Positions 1 to 7,551 of a stretch of DNA of 64,000 nt are shown here, one piece after another. The DNA comes from Acidobacteriota bacterium (GTDB lineage: Bacteria; Acidobacteriota; Blastocatellia; Pyrinomonadales; Pyrinomonadaceae). The stretch lies in assembly GCA_003223025.1 (NCBI GenBank), contig QHXR01000004.1:112504-176503 (forward strand), in the 5' to 3' direction. How positions within the stretch are numbered: the stretch's first letter is position 1; each line of letters begins with the position of its first letter. The position numbers and the translations under genes were made by a program. Under the pieces are notes generated by a model. That model was not told the origin of the DNA. It saw nothing but the letters and a program-made list of their open reading frames with translations, and searched no databases.

Positions 1-964
1 TCTCGTCTTTATTTATCAATTCGCCGATAAACTTAAATCCAACCGGCGTTTCATATAACTTCAACCCGCGTTCGGCGGCGACACGATCGACCAAGTGGGA
101 TGTCGCAACACTTCGTGCGACGCCGTTCGTCCATCCCCGGCTATCAGCTAAATAATCTGTCAATACAGCGATCAACTGGTTGGGAGTAATAAAGGTGCCG
201 TCGCTGTCAATGATCCCGAATCTATCTGCATCGCCATCCGTCGCGATGCCCAATGTCAATTTTTTTGTAAGGACCCGTTCTCGAAGCTCGTCTACATGAT
301 CTTCGCCTGGTTCCGGTGACCGGCCGCCGAAAGTTACGTCGCGCCAGTCGTTTATAGTCTCAACCTCGCAGCCCGCGTCGCGAAGAATCTTGTCCAAATA
401 TCCGCGGCCCGTTCCCCAGAGTGCGTCGTATGCGAAGCGGCCTTTCGATTCCGATATGGCCGTTAAATTTATCTTCGCTGCAAGATCTTTCAAATAATCG
501 GGTCGAGCGTCGTATTCCTGGATCGATCCGCCGGCAACATCGCTTGAAACGTCTTCGTCAATTATTGCGGCTTCGATCTTCTGCGTTACTTCCGGCAGTG
601 CCGGAGCTCCGTCGTATGTAGAAAACTTTATCCCTTGATATTCGGGCGGATTATGCGAGGCCGTAAAGTTAAGCGCCCCGGAAGCTTTAAGGCTTCGAAT
701 CGCGAATGATATCGCCGGTGTCGGCGTTTGCCCTGTACAGAGAAGAACGCGAAAGCCTTTTGCTGCGGCGATCTCAGCGGCGATCGCCGAGAATTTCTCG
801 CCCATGAACCTTGAGTCGCATCCGATGATCAAAATCTGCCCCGAGGCCGGTTTTTCGGTTGTCAAATATCCGCAAATCGCTTCGGTGACCCGCCTGACGT
901 TATTAAAGGTAAACTCGTCGGCGATTATCGCTCTCCAGCCCGACGTGCCGAAGCGAATGGACAT
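1..964 (-). CDS. Phosphoglucomutase/phosphomannomutase family protein (3' end cut off)
   Basis: Alpha-D-phosphohexomutase family enzyme, which interconverts hexose 1- and 6-phosphates for polysaccharide and nucleotide-sugar synthesis in the cytoplasm. Reading the minus strand from the ATG at 964, the protein opens MSIRFGTSGWRAIIADEF, the usual N-terminus of the family. About 100 residues in it carries TASHNPPEYQGIKFST, which contains the phosphoserine loop (TASHNP, Ser being phosphorylated). The frame stays open to base 1, where ETPVGFKFI is conserved in the family. About 321 codons are visible and the last domains lie outside the window. Substrate preference (glucose, mannose or glucosamine phosphate) cannot be set from this part. 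The gene is divergent from the radical SAM gene, with a 680 bp spacer between them. Confidence 0.9.
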   Translation of the reverse strand, partial: MSIRFGTSGWRAIIADEFTFNNVRRVTEAICGYLTTEKPASGQILIIGCDSRFMGEKFSAIAAEIAAAKGFRVLLCTGQTPTPAISFAIRSLKASGALNFTASHNPPEYQGIKFSTYDGAPALPEVTQKIEAAIIDEDVSSDVAGGSIQEYDARPDYLKDLAAKINLTAISESKGRFAYDALWGTGRGYLDKILRDAGCEVETINDWRDVTFGGRSPEPGEDHVDELRERVLTKKLTLGIATDGDADRFGIIDSDGTFITPNQLIAVLTDYLADSRGWTNGVARSVATSHLVDRVAAERGLKLYETPVGFKFIGELINKDE

Positions 965-1648
965 ACTGAACCCTGGAACGAAAAACTACTTCTTATCAGT
1001 TTTCGACTACTTGATCTTTCTCAACTCGTTCGTTGAATTAAATCTTGTTCGGGCGAACAAGCGACCCAATTTCCCTTGAAGTGTTTGAAAATTTAACACA
1101 TACAAATTAGTGTGTAAAGCATTAACTTTTTTTGCTAAGCGCTTTGTTATCAGTATCCTACGAGCAGATGCTTCAAGTACGAAGTGAATCGTGCGCTTAA
1201 AGTGAACGGGTGGTGAACTCTTTTGACTGAATCCAAAAAGGTGCGGGTTCCACTCTGAAAAATGCTCGCTCATTTTTCATATTGTTTTTCGACCCGTTTC
1301 TCCGGCAGGCAGAAAATTAAGCGATGGCTTAATGCACGGTTCGCTCCATCAACTCGATCCTTGCCGAAGCGGGTGATCGAGTCACTTTCCGGCGTCAGCG
1401 GGCGTATCAAAAAGACCCCGGATTGACGTTATCAGTCTATTTGTGTCATTTTGCTTCATAAGGCTGACTATTTTCGCTCAGATCGATTAGAGCTAAATGC
1501 AGCAACTGCACAGCTTACAAACCGCGTGGCAATACGGCCCTCGGGGCATAGGTATTGCTGACTAGTTTCGGTGCTGCTCGACACGATTTTCCTTATTCAA
1601 TTCGAGATTTTGGGTATACGCAATTAATTGTGGGGATACATATATAAA
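965..1648. other. 684 bp spacer with no convincing gene
   Basis: Divergent intergenic region between the mutase and radical SAM genes. No ORF here has recognisable protein character. It contains two compact inverted repeats close together: TTAAGC/GCTTAA around a GATG loop (1317-1332), and ACTCGATC/GATCGAGT (1352-1382). It could hold promoters for both genes and a structured leader or small RNA, but no known RNA family is recognised. Confidence 0.5.
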
Positions 1649-3679
1649 ATGAGACCAGTAAAACACTTCGAAAAGGGACTTACATACATCGCTAAAGGCG
1701 CTTTCAACGCGATCAAGTCCGTTAACCAGTTTAAGCCGAATCCTTCCTTCACACCGAAGTGGTCGGACAAGCCACTCCTCAAATCGTGGCAGAAATCGAA
1801 ACCGACACTCGGTTTCCCCCGTCAAACGGATTCGCTTTGTCCGAACTGCGTGATCGAGGCCCGCGAGGAGATCCTCAGCGGAAAGCGTGAAGTTTCGGCT
1901 CTGATCAACGAGAACGTTGGTGAGATCAAGGCTCAGATCATCGAACGCGACGGCCAGGTCTGGATGATCAAAGATTGTCCGACGCACGGACATTTCGAAG
2001 ACATGATGGCGATCGATTCGAAATTCCTGCAGCATATCGAATCCCTCTTCCCGGGTCGTGATATCGACGCTCACAATGACGAGAAGCTTCACAATCACGG
2101 CACGTCGTCCGTCAAGTACGGCCGCGGTGCTGTGTTGACGGTCGATCTCACGAATCGCTGCAACATGATGTGCGATCCGTGCTTCATGGACGCGAACCAG
2201 GTTGGATTCGTCCACGAGCTCTCGATGGAAGATGTTCAGGAGATCCTCGACAACGCCATCCAGATCAAGCCGCGTCGTCAGATGTCGGTGCAGTATTCGG
2301 GCGGTGAGCCGACGCTCAGCCCGTACTTCCTCGACGCTGTCCGCTATGCTCGCAAGGTTGGATACAACTCAGTGCAGGCTGCGACGAATGGTATCGAGTT
2401 CGCGAAGTCGAAAGAATTTTGCCGCGAAGCTGCTGAAGCCGGACTTCGATTCGTCTATCTTCAGTTTGACGGAATCGGTAACGATGCCAACTCGCATCGC
2501 CAGATCGGAAACTTGTTCGATGTAAAACTTCGTGCGATCAACAACCTTCACGAAGCCGGCGTCGATATCATTCTTGTCACAACGCTGGTCAACGGTATCA
2601 ACAACGATCAGGTCGGAACGATCATCCGCTTCGCTCTCGAGAATCCGAAGAAAATTTCGTTCATCGCATTCCAGCCGGTCTCGTTCACCGGCCGCGATGA
2701 GCTGATCACCGAACAGCGTCGCTTACAGCAGCGTTACACGCTTGCTCACCTTGCGCACGACGTTCATGACCAGGTCGGAATCACTGAACCTACACGTGAC
2801 TGGTTCCCGCTTTCATTGATGGGAGCGTTTGCAGATTTCGCGGACGTCGTACACGGTCCGGAATCGGATTGGGGACAGGTAAGCTGCGGCTGCCACCCGA
2901 ACTGCGGTGTCGGCACGGCGGTGATGGTCAACAAGGAAACGAAAGAGATGGCTCCGGTGCCGCAGTTCCTGAACATTCAGGGCCTCGTGACGGACATGCA
3001 GCACATCACGGATACGAACCGCGGCAAGTGGTTTTCGAATCTCATGATGGGACTCGCTCTTCTCAAGAATTACAATCCGTACGGAGCTCCGCACTCGCTG
3101 ACGCTTGGCGGCATCCTGAAGAAGTTCGACAAGTCGTTCGGACTCTCGGGTAAGGATTACGGAAAGGTCGGTCCGGATCGAACGATCGAAGACATCGAGA
3201 AGCGTCGTCAGGACCCGTGGAACTTCCTCTTCATCGCAGGCATGTGGTTCCAGGATCTTTTCAACTACGACTTCCGCCGCACCGAGATGTGCATCATCCC
3301 GTACGGCACGCAGGAAGGCGAGATCTCGTTCTGTGCATACAACACCGGCATCGGCTGGAGAAACATCATCGAGCACATGCATCAGAACGCGACCGTCGCA
3401 CAGTGGTACAAAGATCACGGCCGTCATGAAGTCTTTGCACGCGGTAAAGAAGTTGAGCTCGGCGACGCATCGCACAGCCTGATCCTCAATGAGGTCGATC
3501 TTGCTCGTCCGAACAAGCCCGAGATGGAAGGACCGAAGACCGCTGCTGAGGAAATGCAGATGATGCGTAAGCTCTACAACCAGATGGTCCTCGAGAAGAA
3601 CCAGATCAAGGGCGAGAATCTCGTCCAGATCGGCGGTATCAAGAAGTCGAAGGATAAAGAAATGGCGGTTGCTGAATAG
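1649..3679 (+). CDS. Radical SAM protein related to tetraether / membrane-spanning-lipid synthases (Mj0619/Tes-like)
   Basis: Radical SAM enzyme of 676 aa if started at the ATG at 1649. A TTG at 1628 would add seven residues, but the ATG follows GGGG at a plausible distance. Seen: an N-terminal CPNC (C64, C67) paired with CPTHGHFED (C110), then the SAM cluster motif CNMMCDPC (C171, C175, C178), GGEPTL at 218-223, a second Cys cluster CGCHPNC (C413, C415, C419), and C548/C562 in the C-terminal part. This pattern matches the Mj0619/Tes group, whose archaeal member joins two lipid tails to make tetraethers and whose bacterial relatives are implicated in membrane-spanning lipids (iso-diabolic acid). 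Acidobacteria are known to make such lipids. That this protein does so is inference; a radical SAM methylase role is the main alternative. The gene is monocistronic and ends at a strong terminator. Confidence 0.8.
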   Translation: MRPVKHFEKGLTYIAKGAFNAIKSVNQFKPNPSFTPKWSDKPLLKSWQKSKPTLGFPRQTDSLCPNCVIEAREEILSGKREVSALINENVGEIKAQIIERDGQVWMIKDCPTHGHFEDMMAIDSKFLQHIESLFPGRDIDAHNDEKLHNHGTSSVKYGRGAVLTVDLTNRCNMMCDPCFMDANQVGFVHELSMEDVQEILDNAIQIKPRRQMSVQYSGGEPTLSPYFLDAVRYARKVGYNSVQAATNGIEFAKSKEFCREAAEAGLRFVYLQFDGIGNDANSHRQIGNLFDVKLRAINNLHEAGVDIILVTTLVNGINNDQVGTIIRFALENPKKISFIAFQPVSFTGRDELITEQRRLQQRYTLAHLAHDVHDQVGITEPTRDWFPLSLMGAFADFADVVHGPESDWGQVSCGCHPNCGVGTAVMVNKETKEMAPVPQFLNIQGLVTDMQHITDTNRGKWFSNLMMGLALLKNYNPYGAPHSLTLGGILKKFDKSFGLSGKDYGKVGPDRTIEDIEKRRQDPWNFLFIAGMWFQDLFNYDFRRTEMCIIPYGTQEGEISFCAYNTGIGWRNIIEHMHQNATVAQWYKDHGRHEVFARGKEVELGDASHSLILNEVDLARPNKPEMEGPKTAAEEMQMMRKLYNQMVLEKNQIKGENLVQIGGIKKSKDKEMAVAE

Positions 3680-3707
3680 TAAATAGCTAATCGTCGATCG
3701 TAGATAG

Positions 3708-3735
3708 AAAAGCCCGCGAGCAATCGCGGGCTTTT
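3708..3735. terminator. Intrinsic terminator after the radical SAM gene
   Basis: Twelve-bp stem AAAAGCCCGCGA / TCGCGGGCTTTT with a GCAA loop, followed by T residues. The A-run on the left means it could also stop transcription coming from the right. Confidence 0.85.
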
Positions 3736-3750
3736 TCGTGTAGCTGAATG

Positions 3751-3792
3751 CCAATCGCTAATTGCTAATTGCTAGTCACTAATTGCTAAATT
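3751..3792. repeat. Short stutter repeat (CTAATTG units)
   Basis: Repeated GCTAATTGCTAATTGCTAG-like units with a further CTAATTGCTAAATTG. The stop codon and last residues (FSN) of the minus-strand gene ending at 3779 are read from this repeat. Confidence 0.6.
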
Positions 3793-4378
3793 GAAGCCAC
3801 GGTTCAATGCGAGTATTTATCACGCCGTTCTCTGCGTAGATGACCAGTGTCGTTGGAATGAACTTCGGCTGTTCAACCCGCAGTGACGGACGTGGCTGAA
3901 CGCGACGTTTAATAGCGGCAAGGTGGACGACATGCCGGAGCGGCCTCCGTCTGGGGCTCGACCGAATGGTATCGATCTCACGGCCCGCCGGTGCAAGAGT
4001 CGATGGAGAATAAACCTCAAAGGTAAACGGTTCTTCGGGTTGGTCCAGCTCTTCATTCGGCGTTACGACCGTAGCGACATCGAGGCCCTCTGCCGGGTCG
4101 TTGATCCCAACGAGGATCGCGCTCACGAGGACCAGTGCGATCATCACTAGAGCGGCGCTGCCTAACGTAAGGAAACGACGAAACCACAACGGCTGAGGCG
4201 TACGAAACGCTCCGAAACTTCGGCTAGAACGCCTCGCGCGAATTTCCGCTAACGTCAAGGGTTTCAAGACCTCGACCTCACCCGTCCGCCGTAGCAATAC
4301 TTCGCGCGGCGGATCCGATATGACATCTGCATCAGGCTTGACGACAAACTCGTCGAGGCTTTCGTCTGGTTTCCACAT
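3779..4378 (-). CDS. Uncharacterised single-pass membrane protein
   Basis: 199 aa, not assigned to a family. An acidic N-terminal cytoplasmic part contains SDPPREVLLRRTGEVEVLKP, followed by an Arg/Ser-rich stretch. One strong membrane segment lies at about residues 69-91 (LTLGSAALVMIALVLVSAILV). The remainder (about 108 residues) is Pro/Arg-rich and would sit outside the cytoplasmic membrane. The architecture is loosely like TonB-type or envelope-spanning linker proteins, but no TonB C-terminal domain is seen. The gene is divergent from the secreted protein gene at 4568, and a 22 bp palindrome lies in their shared promoter region. Confidence 0.65.
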   Translation of the reverse strand: MWKPDESLDEFVVKPDADVISDPPREVLLRRTGEVEVLKPLTLAEIRARRSSRSFGAFRTPQPLWFRRFLTLGSAALVMIALVLVSAILVGINDPAEGLDVATVVTPNEELDQPEEPFTFEVYSPSTLAPAGREIDTIRSSPRRRPLRHVVHLAAIKRRVQPRPSLRVEQPKFIPTTLVIYAENGVINTRIEPWLQFSN

Positions 4379-4426
4379 ACAACTTTGGCGGGTGGTTCTA
4401 GAAATGAACGCAGATCGATTGTAATA

Positions 4427-4448
4427 ACTCGACTTTTATATGTCGAGT
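4427..4448. promoter_or_regulatory. Perfect palindrome between divergent genes (candidate operator)
   Basis: Arms ACTCGAC / GTCGAGT separated by an AT-rich 8 bp spacer. It lies 49 bp upstream of one start and 120 bp upstream of the other, the size and placement expected for a dimeric repressor or activator site. The regulator is unknown. The following AATTTTT also allows a weak terminator reading. Confidence 0.4.
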
Positions 4449-4567
4449 AATTTTTATCACCATTTCGGACATCCTCTATTCATATCGTGAAAACTTACCC
4501 ACGACATTTGTTCGCTTCTGTACATTTCTCCTCGGACGAAGTGGCAGAATCAGAACAGGAGACGTTT

Positions 4568-5146
4568 ATGAAAATACATTCTTTTCTACTGGCAATTATT
4601 ATGCTGACGATCGGCATGGCCGCATCTTCTGCGAGTGCGCAACGCGGAACGACAATTACCGGAACCGCGCTTATATACGGATACGGATTAAACACGCGCA
4701 CAATCTCGCGGCCGTTTACGATGACGATCAATGGACGCACCTCTGAAGCCGACGCGACGAGATATTTGCAAACGCTTCAGCGTGACGGCCAGGACGATTT
4801 CGCAAAACAGATCGACCGGAATGATCTCGGACGATTTTCATTCAGCGGTCAGGTCGGGCTTCCGATCAATGCGATACTTGTCGATCGCGACGGCGACGAC
4901 ACGCGGATCCGCGCAGTCTTCAAGCGATGGGTAGGCTTTGGTGAATTACGGCGCGGCTACCGTTCGGTCGATTATCCGTTTACGTATGTCGAGATCCGCA
5001 TCGACCAGAACGGCCGCGGCGAAGGTACGATCATACCGGCGGCTCGAGTCCGCGCTCGTGGGTCGAACACGTTGGAAGTCGAAGACTTTGGAACATTCCC
5101 AGGACGTCTGATGGGCGTCCGTCTGCGCGGAGGGCGATTGGAGTAA
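4568..5146 (+). CDS. Secreted protein of unknown function
   Basis: 192 aa from the ATG at 4568, which is preceded by CAGGAGA at good ribosome-binding distance. An upstream ATG in the same frame (4487) would add 27 residues ahead of the signal peptide and is less likely. The N-terminus is a clear Sec signal peptide (KIHSFLLAIIMLTIGMAASS, cleavage near SASAQ). The mature part has an alternating beta-rich pattern (TTITGTALIYGYGLNTRTIS and YVEIRIDQNGRGEGTIIPAA) and no cysteines, suggesting a small beta-sandwich exported to the periplasm or beyond. No family is recognised. It ends at a strong bidirectional terminator. Confidence 0.7.
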   Translation: MKIHSFLLAIIMLTIGMAASSASAQRGTTITGTALIYGYGLNTRTISRPFTMTINGRTSEADATRYLQTLQRDGQDDFAKQIDRNDLGRFSFSGQVGLPINAILVDRDGDDTRIRAVFKRWVGFGELRRGYRSVDYPFTYVEIRIDQNGRGEGTIIPAARVRARGSNTLEVEDFGTFPGRLMGVRLRGGRLE

Positions 5147-5158
5147 ACGTGGGAAGTC

Positions 5159-5195
5159 AAATAGAAAGCCCGCGACCATCGCGGGCTTTCTATTT
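5159..5195. terminator. Strong bidirectional terminator
   Basis: Perfect 17 bp stem (AAATAGAAAGCCCGCGA with its complement) closing a CCA loop. It lies between the convergent genes ending at 5146 and 5214. Confidence 0.9.
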
Positions 5196-5213
5196 ACGAT
5201 TCACGATTTACTT

Positions 5214-5393
5214 TCACTCGTCCTTCAGCATGCCGCGGAGTTGCTCGCGAAATTCCGGAGTGTCTTCGTGGCCGTGCGTCGCCGCTGCATGAGCCGCCGC
5301 AACATCAAGCACTTCATCTTCGGTACCGGAGATCTTAACCGAGCAATTGTTGTCGCTTGGATACTCACTGCAGTCGATAAACTTTCGTCCCAT
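5214..5393 (-). CDS. DUF1059 family small protein
   Basis: 59 aa from the ATG at 5393, chosen because AAGGAGG lies just upstream. A longer frame to 5492 exists but its extra residues look like translated leader. The sequence MGRKFIDCSEYPSDNNCSVK, then EDEVLDVAAAHAAATHGHED and a short C-terminus, has the conserved Cys pair and AxxHAxxxHGH pattern of DUF1059 proteins. These are small soluble proteins of unknown role, possibly metal binding through the Cys/His residues. Confidence 0.8.
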   Translation of the reverse strand: MGRKFIDCSEYPSDNNCSVKISGTEDEVLDVAAAHAAATHGHEDTPEFREQLRGMLKDE

Positions 5394-5488
5394 ATCGATT
5401 CCTCCTTTTTGTAATTTGCGGGCCGAATTATAGCAGAGCGATTTCAAAGTTACCGTTTCTTTTTTTGTTTCATGTAGGCGGCCAGCCC

Positions 5489-6613
5489 TCACTCCCCGCC
5501 CGGCAATAGAAGATCCAGGACCGCGAGTTGATCGGCATATATATAATGAACGAACTTCGTCGAATCGAGCCGCTGCGCTTTTTCAAAAAGTCGCTTATGT
5601 TCGTCGGCGTTTTTTTTCTCGCCGGTCGTTCGATGCAATGCGAGATGATCGAGCGCTTTTTGATACGAGATCCACGCGAGTTTGTCATCCTTGCTCGCAA
5701 TGTTGATCTCGCCTTCACTCATCAACAATCGGTTGAGTAATGGATAAGGATTGTCACCGAGATCGCGGAGCACTGGATCGGTCAGGATCTTCTTCCCGTA
5801 ATCGTGAAAGAAAAGCGCAAGCTCGGGATCGACGGATCTCGAGATCTCACCGAAATCCATGACGATGTTTACCTGATTGAAGTAGAGAACCTTCGCGGCT
5901 CCGCTCTGCTCGGAAGCTTCGCTGATCAGTAACTTCCGTGCCTCCGCATCCGGCTCGAGAAGAGCCTTCATGTAGAGGGCATATCCGAGACCGTGAAATC
6001 CGCGAAAGCCGTGCGGATCGACCTCCGTCAATTTTCGAAAGAGGCGTTCCATCTCGGACAGGTCGCCATGAACGCCCTGGTAATAATGCCAACCCAACGT
6101 GTAGAGAGCATCGGGATAATCCGGCTTGTGTTCGAGAGCCGAGCGATAATACTGAACCGCTTTCGGAACATCGGAGATGCGCATGTACAGATCGCCGAGA
6201 TACTTGTCGATGATGTGGAGATGCTGCTCGCGTTTAAGACTTTCGTTCTCCGTGATGCGTCGATGGATCGCGAATCCGATGGCGGGATCCGCAGTCGGCG
6301 ATGCGATGTTGATAAAAAGATTTGCCAGATATTTTCCGTTGACCGCCGTCTGATCTTCCGCCGAGAGCTTGAGCGACTCTTCGAACTCTGCACGCGCGTC
6401 CGTAAAATGCCCCGTCTCGATCAGCGAATAACCAACCGAATTATGAAAACGGATGCGATCGCGTCGAAGCTTGATCGCTCGTTGCTGGTCCCACGGATTG
6501 ACGCGAAAGACGATCATGTACGAGAGCGTTAAAACCACCGACGCGACAAGCGTTATCAGAAACCAGTAGTCCTTTGTCGCTTTAAGAATGGTGTCGAGGA
6601 AAGATTGGTCCAT
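5489..6613 (-). CDS. Membrane-anchored TPR protein
   Basis: 374 aa. One N-terminal membrane segment (about residues 17-36, WFLITLVASVVLTLSYMIVF) is followed by a soluble helical region with several tetratricopeptide repeats. Clear ones are HNSVGYSLIETGHFTDARAE (about 57-76), KYLGDLYMRISDVPKAVQYY (about 136-155) and ALYTLGWHYYQG (about 169-180), each with the usual small and aromatic residues. TPR proteins act as scaffolds for protein complexes; the partner cannot be told here. The gene is upstream of the DUF1059 gene on the same strand, but a 95 bp gap and the latter's own Shine-Dalgarno leave cotranscription open. Confidence 0.75.
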   Translation of the reverse strand: MDQSFLDTILKATKDYWFLITLVASVVLTLSYMIVFRVNPWDQQRAIKLRRDRIRFHNSVGYSLIETGHFTDARAEFEESLKLSAEDQTAVNGKYLANLFINIASPTADPAIGFAIHRRITENESLKREQHLHIIDKYLGDLYMRISDVPKAVQYYRSALEHKPDYPDALYTLGWHYYQGVHGDLSEMERLFRKLTEVDPHGFRGFHGLGYALYMKALLEPDAEARKLLISEASEQSGAAKVLYFNQVNIVMDFGEISRSVDPELALFFHDYGKKILTDPVLRDLGDNPYPLLNRLLMSEGEINIASKDDKLAWISYQKALDHLALHRTTGEKKNADEHKRLFEKAQRLDSTKFVHYIYADQLAVLDLLLPGGE

Positions 6614-6620
6614 CGCTTAG

Positions 6621-6730
6621 TCCGTAGTCCCTGGTCCCTGGTCTCAGGGTCCCAAATCTCAAATTGTCGTAGCCTTTTTCCGGTCTCTTGTCTCGCGTCT
6701 CCTGTCTCCTATCTCCCGTCTCTGTCTTCT
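6621..6730. repeat. Stutter repeat of GTCCCTG / GTCTC units
   Basis: The spacer upstream of the TPR gene is made of degenerate units such as GTCCCTGGTCCCTGGTCTC, then GGTCTCTTGTCTCGCGTCTC and CTGTCTCCTATCTCCCGTCT. It resembles the short tandemly repeated repetitive sequences described in cyanobacteria. No gene is visible in it. Confidence 0.6.
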
Positions 6731-6734
6731 TCCG

Positions 6735-7322
6735 TCACGCTTCTCCAGTCTCGATCTTCTTCTCGATCCTTCGATCTGGCACGAGCCACATCAGCGCGAC
6801 CGTAGCATAGAGCACGTGAGAGATCGTCTGATGTATAAACGCGCTTCCGATCGCAACGATGTATATCACGATCGAGATCTTTCCCTTAAAGTCATTTCCG
6901 ATCGCCTGGGCGAGCAGAGCGTTTTCGCCGTGATGATGACGGACGATGGTCGTCTGCAAGATCGTGTAAGCGATAGCGGAGCATAAGAGCACGACCCCGT
7001 AGATCGCCGTCGGCAGCGGAGCAAAATGATTTTCGCCCATCCAACCCGTTACGAACGGAACAAGCGAAAGCCAGAACAGGAGATGCATGTTCGCCCATAG
7101 CACTTTTCCATTCACGCTTTTCGTCGCCTGAAACATATGGTGATGATTGTTCCAGTAGATCCCGAGATATATGAAACTCAGAAGGTATGTCAGAAAGATC
7201 GGCAGCAGAGGCGTGATCGCCTCAAGATCGGTGCCGTGCGGGATCTTCAACTCAAGGACCATGATGGTCATCAGGATCGCGATGACGGCGTCTGAGAAAG
7301 CTTCGAGGCGAGTGGAATTCAT
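6735..7322 (-). CDS. TMEM175-like (DUF1211) potassium channel subunit
   Basis: 195 aa integral membrane protein. It begins MNSTRLEAFSDAVIAI, the RxxxFSDxxxAI signature of the TMEM175 family (R5, F9, S10, D11) in the first pore-lining helix. About six hydrophobic segments follow. Bacterial TMEM175 proteins of about 200 aa assemble as tetramers and pass potassium with a leak-like gating. A His-rich loop (NNHHHMF) after helix 2 is notable. Nothing in the neighbourhood points to a specific role. Confidence 0.88.
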   Translation of the reverse strand: MNSTRLEAFSDAVIAILMTIMVLELKIPHGTDLEAITPLLPIFLTYLLSFIYLGIYWNNHHHMFQATKSVNGKVLWANMHLLFWLSLVPFVTGWMGENHFAPLPTAIYGVVLLCSAIAYTILQTTIVRHHHGENALLAQAIGNDFKGKISIVIYIVAIGSAFIHQTISHVLYATVALMWLVPDRRIEKKIETGEA

Positions 7323-7340
7323 TGCTCGGGATTATAAAGC

Positions 7341-7470
7341 AGTCTGTCGAGTCTATCGAGTCTGTGGAGTCTATCGAGTCTGTTGAGTCTATCGAGTCTG
7401 GCGAGTCTATCGAGTCGGCAGTCTTGCAAACGACAGACTCGATAGACTCGCGACAGACTCGCTAGACTCA
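7341..7470. repeat. 9-bp tandem array (GAGTCTATC / GAGTCTGNN) with an inverted half
   Basis: About eight head-to-tail 9 bp units (GAGTCTATC alternating with GAGTCTG-variants) run from 7341 to 7416. They are followed at 7431-7470 by units in the opposite orientation (GACAGACTCGATAGACTCGC), so the whole can fold into a long hairpin. It fills the divergent spacer between the TMEM175-like gene and the lipoprotein gene. The Leu/Arg-periodic ORF read across it is a by-product of the repeat. Confidence 0.85.
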
Positions 7471-7551
7471 GGATTCGAAATGTGTCATATTTCGCCGCAT
7501 CCACAGCTTTTTTTGGTAGTAGAAGTCAGATAAAACTTTGAGGAGACCTAT

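Noticed and set aside
1007..1273. 88-aa minus-strand ORF in the spacer before the radical SAM gene
   Set aside because: No ribosome-binding site, no domain or signal character, and it overlaps a region rich in inverted repeats.
2813..3754. 313-aa minus-strand ORF opposite the radical SAM gene
   Set aside because: Antisense to a gene with unmistakable radical SAM motifs; it reads through the terminator hairpin.
7319..7504. Leu/Arg-periodic ORF that looks like a leucine zipper
   Set aside because: The periodicity is produced by the 9-bp tandem DNA repeat; no start context.
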